IMG/VR virus record: IMGVR_UViG_3300048571_000232
Span: 1-21,256 of that record
Reading direction: 5' to 3' (one strand)
Source of the DNA: a virus
DNA: 21,256 nucleotides
Positions 5,887 through 14,543 of the stretch are shown here, one piece after another (position 1 is the first letter of the stretch; each line of letters starts with the position of its first letter). Made by a program: the position numbers and the translations under genes. The notes under the pieces were generated by a model. It ran no database searches and was not told where the DNA came from. It saw only the letters and a program-made list of their open reading frames with translations.

Positions 5887-7150
5887 CTATGGTTGCCAAC
5901 AAATTTTAATCAGTCCAAACAAGGAACTTAGAGCCGTTCTAGAGTTTGTTTGTGAGGAATCTAACAAGCTTGCCAACTGTGGGATCTACTACTCCAGACA
6001 GCTATATTTTAAGACTGGCAAGATTCCCGGCAAGTTTGATCTACATCGCCTGATGAAGTCAAATATCCATTTTCAAGCTTTGTATTCGCACGTTGCCCAG
6101 CAAACTTTAACCAGTGTTGCAGAGTCGTTTAAGTCCTATATTGGGCTGTTAAAAGGCATCAAAAAAGGGACTGTAACGCAACGCCCTAAACTTCCTGGAT
6201 ACCGAAAAAACAGCTTGAAGCTTGCCACTTTCCCACGGGCTGATGTCAAGTTAAAACCTGAAGGCTTGCGTTTTCCATTGGGTAGCAAGGTTAAAGCGTG
6301 GTTTGGAATTGATTGTTTCTATCTACCTATGCCTTCAAATCTTGAGTACACCAGCGTCAATGAAATTCGCATTCTCCCTAGGAATGGTCAGTTCTACGCT
6401 GAGTTTGTCTACAAGGTAGAGGCGATTCAATCTGATGTTGATTCTAGCAGGGCGCTGGGCATCGATCCCGGCTTAAACAATTGGCTAACCTGTATCTCGA
6501 ATGTTGGCACGTCTCTAATTGTGGATGGGTTGCATCTCAAATCGTTGAATCAGTGGTACAACAAGCGCGTCTCAACGCTGAAAGAGAATCAAGCTCAGGG
6601 ATTCTGGTCTAAGCAGTTAGCGGGTATCACGGAGAAACGAAACAGACAGGTTAGAGACGCTGTGAACAAAGCAGCTAGATTAGTTTTGAACCACTGCCTA
6701 GAAAACAGAATTGGTACAGTTGTTTTTGGTTGGAACAAAGGACAGCGGCAAAACATCAATCTAGGCAGCAAAACCAATCAAAAGTTCGTACAGATTCCCA
6801 CTGCCAGGCTAAAAAATAGACTCGCACAATTGTGTGAACAGTATGGGATTCAGTTTGTTGAGACTGAGGAAAGCTATACCTCTAAGGCAAGTTTTCTAGA
6901 TTCGGATAGCCTACCTACGTTCGGTGCAAAACCTGAAGGGTGGAAAGAATCTGGAAAGCGAGTCAAGCGTGGTTTGTATCGGTCGGCTGATGGCTTCAGA
7001 ATTAATGCAGACTGCAACGGCGCTGCAAACATTCTGAGAAAAGTAGCGGCGAAATTGAGTATCAATCTCGATGGAGTCAGTAGGGGCGCTTTGATTGCGC
7101 CTTTGAGAATTAAGCTTTGGCAGAGTTCTCAAGAATCCCCGTCCCTTTAG
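5879..7150 (+). CDS. tnpB: TnpB RNA-guided nuclease-like protein, variant catalytic site
   Basis: A 423-residue TnpB, in other elements an RNA-guided DNA nuclease that cuts the empty donor site. ATG5879 lies within the tnpA end; an in-frame ATG at 5864 is possible but adds five residues with no support. RuvC-I is LGIDPGLNNWL (D196) and RuvC-III is NADCNGAANI (D378). The position of RuvC-II reads VVFGWNKGQ (281-289) and has no glutamate; acidic residues instead occur in FVETEESYTSKAS (E328, E330, E331). No CxxC zinc ribbon is present between the YTSKAS segment and RuvC-III. The same pattern is seen in the second TnpB here, so it is a lineage trait rather than decay. TnpB lineages with relocated RuvC glutamates have been described. 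Confidence 0.93.
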   Translation: MSSYGCQQILISPNKELRAVLEFVCEESNKLANCGIYYSRQLYFKTGKIPGKFDLHRLMKSNIHFQALYSHVAQQTLTSVAESFKSYIGLLKGIKKGTVTQRPKLPGYRKNSLKLATFPRADVKLKPEGLRFPLGSKVKAWFGIDCFYLPMPSNLEYTSVNEIRILPRNGQFYAEFVYKVEAIQSDVDSSRALGIDPGLNNWLTCISNVGTSLIVDGLHLKSLNQWYNKRVSTLKENQAQGFWSKQLAGITEKRNRQVRDAVNKAARLVLNHCLENRIGTVVFGWNKGQRQNINLGSKTNQKFVQIPTARLKNRLAQLCEQYGIQFVETEESYTSKASFLDSDSLPTFGAKPEGWKESGKRVKRGLYRSADGFRINADCNGAANILRKVAAKLSINLDGVSRGALIAPLRIKLWQSSQESPSL

Positions 7151-7186
7151 GGCTGGGGAGTATCAAGCCCTTTGAGGACTTCCACA
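7073..7186 (+). ncRNA. Putative omega (right-end guide) RNA of element 1
   Basis: TnpB guide RNAs usually comprise the end of tnpB plus the right end and read into flanking DNA. Here a 20-nt stretch at 7073-7092 and the right-end hairpin 7136-7158 are both conserved in element 2, with compensatory changes in the hairpin. If the element ends near 7166, the guide would be about 7167-7186. Extents are estimates. Confidence 0.5.
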
Positions 7187-7265
7187 ACCGTGGAACAATC
7201 TCTCCATTGACGATCGCTCCCGTCCGTGCCTGTATGGTGGAAAAAACATTCTCCGCTATATCAAT

Positions 7266-10200
7266 ATGCAAACAGCCACCGGAAACTTAATCAACGACGC
7301 CCGTTGGGGAGCCGAAACAGTCCCAGGACTCGAAGCTCGTCGATGGACTGGATATATCGATGTCAAAAGCACGGACGCCGTTGGGAAGTGGTATGCCGTC
7401 AGCTTGCCAAACACCGGACGACGGGACGAGTTATTGGAACCCGATCGCGTGGCGGTCCTGCCCACAGACTTCAAAATCAATCACTTCGCCATCCAGCCCT
7501 ACGACATCAAGTTTGCCGGAACTGCCGCTCAGCTATCCCTTCGCAACCCTGGGTTTATTGATAACGAAAAGACGATTCAGTTTGTAAATCAAGGGGCTTA
7601 TCTGAATGAGTTGTTTTTGCGGACCACATTAAACCCGTCTCTGCTGCCCAGCCCCCCGTACTTGGCCCATCAGATGTGGATCAAATTAGTCAATGCCCCC
7701 AAGATGGATGAGCGCTTGGTGATCTCGATCGGAGCTATTCGGAAAGCTGAGGTGTTTGACTGGTTCCGCCCGGAACGCGAAGAGACAGGGGCACTCATTT
7801 GGGGAGAACGACGCAATGGCACGATCGGTATTATTCCAGGATCTGAAGGGTTCGGCGACGACGGCATTCGTCCAGGTGGCCGTGACTTTCCGGCTGAGGA
7901 CTTCTTCTCCGTCAGCCCCGGCACCGCAGACCTTACCCCTGGTCAAACTATTACCTTCTACGCCAGCGGCCCCGCAACTTGGACGCTAGTTGGAGGCGGA
8001 ACTCTTTCCAGTACGACCGGAAACACTGTTATCTATACCGCCCCGGCAGGCGTCGGCACCGCGACCATTACCGCTATTAGCACCGACGACCCTACCAGCT
8101 CGGTGCAGGTCCCTGTTACGATCGCAGTCCCTACCGTCAGCGCGGTTGATTTGACCAGCGACCAGTCCGCCCTGCTTGTTGGCGGCAGCGCAAACTTGAA
8201 CGCCACCGTCACAGGCACGGGCGCGTTCAACCCTAATGTCACCTTCACCTTCACCGGACCTGCGACCCTTTCCGGTAGCGGCAACAGTCGCACTTTGGTA
8301 GCTACTGGTCCCGGCACCATCACCGTCACCGCAACCTCAACGGGCGATCCTAGTAAGTCTAAGACGATTACGATCGCCAGCACGGTTCCGATTCCGGTTG
8401 TGACGGCGATTACTTTGTCGTCTGACAAGTACACGATGGATACGCTGCAAACCGCCAACTTGCTAGCCAGCGTAATCGCGACCAACGGCGGCAGCACAGC
8501 CGTCGCGTTTAGCATTACAGGTCCGGGCACATTGTCGGGCACAGGGAACGGTCGAACCCTGACCCCAACCGGGCCTGGGACGATTAGCGTAACGGCAACG
8601 TCGGTACAAGATTCAACAAAAACGGCAACAATCTCGATCGCTGTTGGAGTTGGCATCAGTGTCACGACGATTACACTAACGGGAACGCCTCAAGCGAACT
8701 CACCGCTTGGTACAACGAACTTGATGGCAACAGTCAACGGAACGGGCGCTTACAACGCTGCTGTTACCTGGTCGATTATTGGCGCAGGTCCAGGAACGTT
8801 GACCCCAGGAGCTTTCAGTTCCCCGACGACAGCCGGAACTTTGACTTTTGGCGCAACCCCCACGACCGGAACAACGACCGTTCGTGCCACGTCCGTCGCC
8901 GACCCCAGCAAGTTTGCTGACTTTGTGGTGACGCTGGGAGTAGACGCACTTATCACCAGCATTGTCGTCACCCCGAGCGCTACCACAGTCGCGCCTGGGG
9001 GAACTTTCACCGCGACGGCCTTGATTAATCCTTCGACCCGATCGCAGGCTGTCACCTGGTCCGTCGCAGGGCCTGCGACGCTATCGGTCGCAGCAGGCGT
9101 CCCGACCGTTACCACAACAGGCCCAGGTGTTGTCACAATTACGGCTACTTCGGTCGCGAATCCTGGCGTTTCAGGTTCGGCGATCGTTAATTCGGTCGTC
9201 ACTCCGATCGTTACCTCGGTGCTGGCATTCCGAGCGACTTCAGGCGGAGCGTTGGATGCCGCGCCCGCTCCAGTGCCGGGGGGGACTTCAACCTTTGTCA
9301 GCGCGACAGTCTATGGAGCGGGGGCTATCAGTCCACTAGTTACTTGGTCGATCGTCTCGGGTGGCGGAACGCTAACTCCGCAGTCGCCAAACATCGCTCA
9401 ATATACGGCTCCCGCTATTACGACGGTTGGACAGTCGGCGGTCCTTCGAGCGACATCGGTTCAAGATCCGACAAAATTTGGGGATGTGGTGATTGGGTTT
9501 GACACGACGGTTGCCGTGACTTCAGTTGTCTGGTCGCCGGATGGCCCGATCGCCTCGACCTATCTCGACGAAGATCTAGCCCCTTTCACCGCCAGCGTCA
9601 ACGTCCTGGGTACAGGAGCATACAGTAGCTCTGTAACATTCACCAGCCCTCCAGGTGTAACCGTGACACCCGGAACGAGGGTTGGCACGGTTACACCTGT
9701 TGTAATTTCGTTTGCTTCGACCCTGCCAAAAACCCCTCAGAGTTATACAGTCCGAGCAGTATCCGTTCAAGATGCGTCTAAATTTGACGATTTGAGTATC
9801 AATCGGACTTATCAACTATCTCCTATAACCCTCTCAACCCAGTACATTCAGCCCAGTGAGCTTGGGGGAAGCGTCTATCCTCCTAGTTCCAATCCTGCGG
9901 CTCCTATCCCCCCGGTGATACAGGTCGGATCCCCCTGGGGGATCGAGTCGGTTATTAGTAGCGCCACAAATTCCGGCTTCAATCGAGCCGTAACCTGGTC
10001 CGTTACAGGTCCAGCAACCTTTACAGTGCTTCCGTCTCCTATAGCTGGAACCTCGGAACTCCGACTAGTCCCGTCAGGGCCTGGGACGATTTCCGTTACC
10101 GTGACTTCTGTTTACGATCCATCTGTCAGTTCAACCAAGACGCTGACAGTTCTTGCAACCCCTGTTGTAACGAGTGTTCAGGTTTTTCGGCCAGATGGTC

Positions 10201-11339
10201 AAGTAGTTACAGCAAATGTCTACAGAGGGACTGCTGCGCTCCCTGATAAGAACTTGGTTGTGTTCACGGGGCAGGCCGTAGGAGTTAATGTCTCTGGCCC
10301 ATTTGCGACTGATTCGGTTAACTGGACGATCGTAAGCGGCCCAGGAGCGCTGGTCGGAGCGTCGATTATTGACAGCCCGTTCCCAGGGATAGGCGGCTCC
10401 AGCGCGTACTCAGTTGGCTACATTGGCCCCGTAGGGTTCCCTTTGACTGCCGTTCCCGTAACGCTTCGAGCCACTTCTTTTGAGGATCCGTCGAAATTTA
10501 CCGATGTGACGTTCAATCTCCTTGGCGACCCCTCAGGAAGCGTGGTGACAGGTATTTCTGTTCTGCCAAATTACCCGGCCTCACAGGTTCCCGCGACTAC
10601 TCCAGCAAGCGTTGACACAAACTACTGGATGCCCGGAACGGCTTCTCAGCGGACAAACGTTCGACGATCTACGGTCATCAAAACCTCGACAGCAGGAAGC
10701 GGGCTTGGGTACGCTCTGGGGTCAACGCTTTCAGTTGTCAGCGGAGCGTCAATCGCATCTCTGACTGCGATTCCAGTTGGAGGGAGCCAAACCGACAAGT
10801 ACTATAACTTGATCCGGAACGGGAACCAGTCAGGTTGGGTAGTTGTCCGCGCCACGTCTGTTCACGATCCTTCCAAGTTCAAAGAATCCGGCTACTATTT
10901 CCGCCCTCAAGTGTTTTCGATTATGGCGCTGACTCAATTCGCTGGCCCAATCCTTAATCCTGTGAGTCCGTTTGATAAAGCAAACGTCTTACGAATTTAC
11001 AACGGCGGAGCATTAACCGAACCCGTAACAATTACTTCGGTAAACTGTACGGTTGCCCCCTCGATTGAGCCACAGTTTGGCCCCTTTGCCGAGCCGGACG
11101 TAAATGGGCGGGCGATAGCTACTAACGTTTTCCCGAATCCAGTAGGCCCTTACTCAATCACTGTTTTCCCAACTTCAAACCCCGCTCTCTCTCAGACGGT
11201 GACGTTCACGGTTGTCGATGGGTTCATCGTCGGCAACACTCTTGAGCCACCCGAAGGATTTGATCCTCCATACACTCCCCCAAATTACTCAATCAGCCCA
11301 GCGCAGCCGCCTAGGCCGGCCTTGACTAGTAGTATTTAA
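7266..11339 (+). CDS. Giant virion fibre/decoration protein with Ig-like repeats
   Basis: A 1357-residue protein. The start is supported by alignment of MQTATGNLINDARWG with MTIASGNVINRENLL of the small structural protein at 2752, although no good ribosome site is seen. Residues 1-210 form the shared virion domain (GYIDVKSTDA; LEPDRVAVLPTDF). From about 213 to 1325 lie roughly eleven Ig-like, bacterial-Ig (BIG-type) modules: each has a T/V-rich sandwich with 'VTWSI.GPGTL' and closes with a hallmark such as VRATSVADPSKF. These hallmarks begin near residues 268, 354, 442, 539, 625, 727, 829, 944, 1067, 1194 and 1299. The tail is Pro-rich (PPEGFDPPYTPPN). No signal peptide. The N-terminal domain probably anchors it to the virion and the Ig stalk reaches outwards for host or surface binding; that role is inferred. 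Confidence 0.8.
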   Translation: MQTATGNLINDARWGAETVPGLEARRWTGYIDVKSTDAVGKWYAVSLPNTGRRDELLEPDRVAVLPTDFKINHFAIQPYDIKFAGTAAQLSLRNPGFIDNEKTIQFVNQGAYLNELFLRTTLNPSLLPSPPYLAHQMWIKLVNAPKMDERLVISIGAIRKAEVFDWFRPEREETGALIWGERRNGTIGIIPGSEGFGDDGIRPGGRDFPAEDFFSVSPGTADLTPGQTITFYASGPATWTLVGGGTLSSTTGNTVIYTAPAGVGTATITAISTDDPTSSVQVPVTIAVPTVSAVDLTSDQSALLVGGSANLNATVTGTGAFNPNVTFTFTGPATLSGSGNSRTLVATGPGTITVTATSTGDPSKSKTITIASTVPIPVVTAITLSSDKYTMDTLQTANLLASVIATNGGSTAVAFSITGPGTLSGTGNGRTLTPTGPGTISVTATSVQDSTKTATISIAVGVGISVTTITLTGTPQANSPLGTTNLMATVNGTGAYNAAVTWSIIGAGPGTLTPGAFSSPTTAGTLTFGATPTTGTTTVRATSVADPSKFADFVVTLGVDALITSIVVTPSATTVAPGGTFTATALINPSTRSQAVTWSVAGPATLSVAAGVPTVTTTGPGVVTITATSVANPGVSGSAIVNSVVTPIVTSVLAFRATSGGALDAAPAPVPGGTSTFVSATVYGAGAISPLVTWSIVSGGGTLTPQSPNIAQYTAPAITTVGQSAVLRATSVQDPTKFGDVVIGFDTTVAVTSVVWSPDGPIASTYLDEDLAPFTASVNVLGTGAYSSSVTFTSPPGVTVTPGTRVGTVTPVVISFASTLPKTPQSYTVRAVSVQDASKFDDLSINRTYQLSPITLSTQYIQPSELGGSVYPPSSNPAAPIPPVIQVGSPWGIESVISSATNSGFNRAVTWSVTGPATFTVLPSPIAGTSELRLVPSGPGTISVTVTSVYDPSVSSTKTLTVLATPVVTSVQVFRPDGQVVTANVYRGTAALPDKNLVVFTGQAVGVNVSGPFATDSVNWTIVSGPGALVGASIIDSPFPGIGGSSAYSVGYIGPVGFPLTAVPVTLRATSFEDPSKFTDVTFNLLGDPSGSVVTGISVLPNYPASQVPATTPASVDTNYWMPGTASQRTNVRRSTVIKTSTAGSGLGYALGSTLSVVSGASIASLTAIPVGGSQTDKYYNLIRNGNQSGWVVVRATSVHDPSKFKESGYYFRPQVFSIMALTQFAGPILNPVSPFDKANVLRIYNGGALTEPVTITSVNCTVAPSIEPQFGPFAEPDVNGRAIATNVFPNPVGPYSITVFPTSNPALSQTVTFTVVDGFIVGNTLEPPEGFDPPYTPPNYSISPAQPPRPALTSSI

Positions 11340-11340
11340 C

Positions 11341-11375
11341 AAACAAAAGCCGATCGAAATTCGATCGGCTTTTGT
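11341..11375. terminator. Bidirectional terminator between convergent operons
   Basis: A 15-bp perfect stem (11341-11355/11361-11375) with an AAATT loop, flanked by A-rich and T-rich arms. It lies two bases after the giant fibre gene stop and just before the end of the opposing minus-strand operon, so it can stop both. Confidence 0.9.
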
Positions 11376-11379
11376 TTGT

Positions 11380-12090
11380 TTAACCCTGAAGTATCAACTG
11401 TTCAATCCCGCATTCTTCAGCCACTTTCCGCCCCAGCAATTCTAGATGTTCAACCGGAGCATCGGCAGCGTATAGCCGAAGGTATTCCACCCCAATGGCT
11501 TTAAAGTATCCAGGCGAGGCAAACCCGTAAAGCGCTGCCTGCTGATAGGCAAAATACTGAATCCCTCTCTTGCTGTCGTCGCTTAGTCGCCCAAGCAAGA
11601 CGGGTTGGGGCAACTCGAACAGCTTCCCCCAAGGGCACAGATCGACGTTTCCGAACTGCTGAAACCCAAGGGCAACCGTACAATCCCTGGCGTGGAAGTG
11701 CGGATCGAAAGGATACTGCCGAAGCATTGAATTTTCTTCACCGCAGCATTGGCATCGATCGCCAACCACGCCCTTGGCCAAGGCCGTGAGGTAGCTGTCT
11801 ACCTGCGATCGATAAGACCTATCCTTCCGCGCCATCGCTTTTGCCGCCGTTGTCGGCACCAGCCGAAGTGCCCTGGGTTGGTGGACAACGATGTGGTGGT
11901 GAGCGTCTTCCGCCAGTCGAAGTAAACCCATACCGTGAAATGTCCAGAAGACGCCAGCCGCCAACAACGCCATCGCCAGCATTAGCCCAACACCATATTC
12001 AAGTCCAGCTAAGCAGGCGATCGAACCTAAGACGATCATTGCACTGCTCAACCCTGCTGAAACTATCCACCAAGTCGGTTGACCTGCCAT
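11380..12090 (-). CDS. Small membrane protein with cytoplasmic Cys motif
   Basis: A 236-residue protein, last gene of the minus operon. ATG12090 overlaps the upstream stop (TGATG) and follows AGGAGGAG; an adjacent TTG at 12093 is less likely. Two adjacent hydrophobic helices span about residues 7-29 and 31-54, then a His-rich segment (DAHHHIVVH). A soluble C-terminal domain has CQCCGEENS, followed by DPHFHARDCTV and VDLCPWGK, which could bind a metal. I do not recognise the family. Gene order puts it in a phage early-type operon, not in the structural block. It could modify the membrane or interact with a host complex, but nothing in the sequence decides this. Confidence 0.72.
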   Translation of the reverse strand: MAGQPTWWIVSAGLSSAMIVLGSIACLAGLEYGVGLMLAMALLAAGVFWTFHGMGLLRLAEDAHHHIVVHQPRALRLVPTTAAKAMARKDRSYRSQVDSYLTALAKGVVGDRCQCCGEENSMLRQYPFDPHFHARDCTVALGFQQFGNVDLCPWGKLFELPQPVLLGRLSDDSKRGIQYFAYQQAALYGFASPGYFKAIGVEYLRLYAADAPVEHLELLGRKVAEECGIEQLILQG

Positions 12091-12821
12091 CAAAACTCCT
12101 CCTCTTGCAGTTCCTCGACAGCTTTAATTATCGCTGTTGAAGGGCACGTCAACCGCTCCTCTGATTTTGACTCGGGAACGATTGGCTTACACCAATGCAG
12201 CAGCGTCACCCCCTTCCACCGGGTCAATTCCTTTAAAATAAATCTTAGTTCTTGCTGGCACTCGGGCAGGGATTGGCCTTGATCCCTCCACCATATCTCC
12301 CAAAGCTTGACCCACCCATTGATTTCCTCGACCCGGCTTTGAGCGAAGGTCTTGGTGACGGATTTTACAAAAGGGAATGGGCAGGGTCCGGCCAAGGGGC
12401 TGGCTGGGTGAACGATCGTCCGCTTACCCTTCCTTGCCTCAAACTCGGGGCCGATGTAATACCCGGAGCCGTCACGCCCCACGCACCCTCCACGAAATCC
12501 CCGATGATTCATGGGTTCATAATCAAACGGCAGCAATGGTTCGCCAATATAGATCCGCTGGGTATAGATATAGTGCGGGTCATCCTGTTCAGGGATTACT
12601 GCCGCCTCGTGAACCGGACCCCAAGTCGGATCTTCCTTTTTGCGCCCGAATGCTTTGCGGATAGCCGATGATTCCAGGTCATCAGCGGCGCTGCCGATGA
12701 GTTCGGACTGATCAAACGGCGTGAAGTCAAAGCTGTCGCCTCGCTCTGTCACCGAGTCCAAATCGAGTTCAATTTGATCGCCTTGAAGAGGGACGATCGA
12801 CTTCTTGGTTTTAGTTACCAT
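12090..12821 (-). CDS. DUF4326-like protein
   Basis: A 243-residue protein. Its first part is acidic and low in complexity (QIELDLDSVTERGDSFDFTPFD). The middle has GSGYYIGPEFEARKGKR and HPASPLAGPCPFPF, and the C-terminal part has helices followed by LTRWKGVTLLHWCKPIVPES. This order, 'YIG...PaSPLgNPf...w....L..L.g..LlcwC.P', resembles DUF4326 proteins, which are common in phages and of unknown biochemical role. The usual CHgd after the 'C.P' motif is not evident, so this may be a diverged version. Its ATG overlaps the preceding gene's stop by seven bases (ATGGTAA), with GGAG and TTGGGA upstream, so it is part of the coupled operon. Confidence 0.62.
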   Translation of the reverse strand: MVTKTKKSIVPLQGDQIELDLDSVTERGDSFDFTPFDQSELIGSAADDLESSAIRKAFGRKKEDPTWGPVHEAAVIPEQDDPHYIYTQRIYIGEPLLPFDYEPMNHRGFRGGCVGRDGSGYYIGPEFEARKGKRTIVHPASPLAGPCPFPFVKSVTKTFAQSRVEEINGWVKLWEIWWRDQGQSLPECQQELRFILKELTRWKGVTLLHWCKPIVPESKSEERLTCPSTAIIKAVEELQEEEF

Positions 12822-13156
12822 GTCCCAATCTCCATGTCGGCGGTAGCAGGCGACGGCAAAGGACTTGGAGATTGGGGTATAGGCTTAACCTTCTTGCTCT
12901 TCGCCTTGGTCCTGGTTGATTTAGGCTTTTGAATTGCGCTATGACCCTTGATCGGAACCGCTGCTATCGCCTTCTCTAAAGCGGTATGCAGTTGGTTGGC
13001 TAAATTCGTCGGCAAACAAGTCCAGCCGATTTTGATCTGACGCCGATCGCACCACGCCTGATAGCGACTCCTAAAATCTTCTTTCCCAAAAAGTTCAATA
13101 AACTCATTAACTTTTCGAGTTAAATCTCTCATAGCAATATCATGTTCAACGGTCAT
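12815..13156 (-). CDS. Hypothetical phage protein, basic Lys/Pro-rich tail
   Basis: A 113-residue protein preceded by a strong ribosome site (AGGAG six bases before ATG). Residues 1-65 look helical (MRDLTRKVNEFIELFGKEDFRSRYQAW). From about residue 75 the chain turns basic and Pro/Ser-rich (KPKSTRTKAKSKKVKPIPQS), probably disordered and possibly nucleic-acid binding. Not recognised. It follows the 13166 gene by nine bases and overlaps the next gene by seven. Confidence 0.7.
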   Translation of the reverse strand: MTVEHDIAMRDLTRKVNEFIELFGKEDFRSRYQAWCDRRQIKIGWTCLPTNLANQLHTALEKAIAAVPIKGHSAIQKPKSTRTKAKSKKVKPIPQSPSPLPSPATADMEIGTW

Positions 13157-13165
13157 GGGTTTCTC

Positions 13166-13810
13166 CTAGTGTGTGACCGCCATCCGTCTCGACAACTCTT
13201 TCAAGTAATCGTCGAGTTCGTTTGTCGGTTTATCTAAATACTGGATGTATTCCAGTTGCACCGCTGAGCAGCGTGTTAGCAAGTGGACCAGCAGATTCTT
13301 GTTCGCTTTTGCGCGACGGCGATATTTCTCGTACCTGCTTGCTAAGCTGAAGGCGTTTTCAAATACCCAATCTTCGAAGCTTTGGTCAACCACCCATTCC
13401 TTTTCGGTCCAGGCAACCAACTTTGCGGCTCGTTCTTTTTGGGAAATTACGATCGCACCATGCTCCTTGGTTGCTTTGGCCAATGCTCTGGCGACAACCC
13501 CTGGATCAGGCACCTCATGAGAACCGGGTAATGCTGCCTGAGCTTCGACCACTTCTCGCCCAGGGGCAGAGAGTTCCGATCTCCGCCGCTCAAACCAGGC
13601 AGGGGTGGGCATCCACTCACACTCTCGTTGAGCTAGACCACAAAGTTTGGCAAAAACCCCCTGACTATAAGAGTAGAATCCAGGGACCCCACCAACCCCT
13701 CGATAGAGATTGATTAGCTTAGTTTGACTTGGGCGCTCACCCGGCTTGCCTAGTATTTCAAACAACTCAAGATAGAGTTTGTTAAAAGTCTCCCCCGTCA
13801 ATTTCGTCAT
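13166..13810 (-). CDS. Hypothetical phage protein, helical
   Basis: A 214-residue protein. ATG13810 is preferred over a start at 13828 because GGGAGAAG lies four bases upstream; the gene therefore overlaps the preceding one by 29 bases in another frame. The N-terminal half (LTGETFNKLYLELFEIL...PSQTKLINLYRGVGG) suggests a small helical domain, and RYEKYRRRAKANKNLLVHLL is a basic helix. No known family recognised. Its place just after the winged-helix gene suggests joint work in replication or gene control, which is inference only. Confidence 0.7.
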   Translation of the reverse strand: MTKLTGETFNKLYLELFEILGKPGERPSQTKLINLYRGVGGVPGFYSYSQGVFAKLCGLAQRECEWMPTPAWFERRRSELSAPGREVVEAQAALPGSHEVPDPGVVARALAKATKEHGAIVISQKERAAKLVAWTEKEWVVDQSFEDWVFENAFSLASRYEKYRRRAKANKNLLVHLLTRCSAVQLEYIQYLDKPTNELDDYLKELSRRMAVTH

Positions 13811-14543
13811 CGATCTTCTCCCAATCAATAGTGTTTTCTTCCGCCTCCTCCATAGCCGTGACCCATAACTTTTCGGAAATGTAGCGGCGTAACGCTACCG
13901 GATATTGACCGCACATCATCGAATAAGCCTTCATACCCTCTATCATTAGCGTAAACACTCCAGGTTGGCTATCTATTAATGGATATAGTTTGCCGTACTC
14001 TCTCGCTGCCGCAAGAACCTCCCCCAGATTTCTGCTTAGGTTTTTAGCCTTTAACATCTTCCGATAAGCCGCGACTAGCAGCTTGAAGTTCGGGTCTGCT
14101 GCCGCTCGTTCAGTTAGTGGTACTTTTTTTTTAACAGTTTTGAGGGACATTATTGCTGCTTCGGTTTCCATCAGCTCCCCGTCGATCGCGGTTTCGCTAT
14201 TAGTAACTGCCAAGGAGATCACGGCTTCTACGGGTGCCTCGACCAGGAGTTTTTGAACTTTTGGTTTTCGACTTTGCGCCTGCTTACTCCCCGTCAACTT
14301 CCATTCGTGAAGCAAGCAAGCTCGAACAAAAACCCTTTGAGGTTGGCCGACAGTGCGCTCAATCTTCACGTATTCGTGTTGAACGAGTGTCGCCATAAGT
14401 TTTCTCACTTTGTCTCGGCCCGCAGGCGATCGATCCATCAACCACTCGGTCGTTGCTGGCTGACTCATGTTCTGGAGAATATGCAGCAACATTCCAGCTT
14501 CATCGTAACCCAACCTTCGATCGTTCGCAAAGTCGTATTCCAT
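13782..14543 (-). CDS. Winged-helix phage protein (replication or regulation)
   Basis: A 253-residue protein, first gene of the operon that runs to 11380. Residues about 10-75 form a winged-helix domain: LGYDEAGMLLHILQNMSQP, TEWLMDRSPAGRDKVRKLM as the recognition region, then VQHEYVKIERTVGQPQRVFV as the wing. This is the layout of phage replisome-organiser and helix-turn-helix regulator proteins. A charged linker follows, then a helical C-terminal domain (LLVAAYRKMLKAKNLSRNLGEVLAAAREY) and an acidic tail (EEAEENTIDWEKIDDEIDGG). The start is supported by GGAG eight bases upstream. A DnaD-like replication role is possible but I cannot assign it. Confidence 0.68.
   Translation of the reverse strand: MEYDFANDRRLGYDEAGMLLHILQNMSQPATTEWLMDRSPAGRDKVRKLMATLVQHEYVKIERTVGQPQRVFVRACLLHEWKLTGSKQAQSRKPKVQKLLVEAPVEAVISLAVTNSETAIDGELMETEAAIMSLKTVKKKVPLTERAAADPNFKLLVAAYRKMLKAKNLSRNLGEVLAAAREYGKLYPLIDSQPGVFTLMIEGMKAYSMMCGQYPVALRRYISEKLWVTAMEEAEENTIDWEKIDDEIDGGDF

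Larger units (their letters stand above)
5356..7166 (+). mobile_element. IS200/IS605-family element 1 (tnpA-tnpB, same orientation)
   Basis: A single-strand-transposing element with overlapping tnpA and tnpB. The left end has two small hairpins, GGGGC-GCAA-GCCCC (5363-5376) and GCGGC-TTCA-GCCGC (5405-5418), as expected for subterminal hairpins read by TnpA. The right end has an imperfect hairpin at 7136-7158 just after the tnpB stop. No terminal inverted repeats or target duplication are expected for this family. Left boundary is placed after TGACC (5351-5355), a pentamer also flanking element 2; right boundary at about 7166 is from alignment of the two right ends. Both limits are approximate. 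It sits just after repeat copy 2 and before the giant fibre gene. Confidence 0.8.

Noticed and set aside
8033-9202. Long minus-strand open frames (8033-8665 and 8750-9202)
   Set aside because: Antisense shadows of the repetitive Thr/Val/Gly-rich Ig-like gene; their Val/Pro/Thr composition mirrors it.
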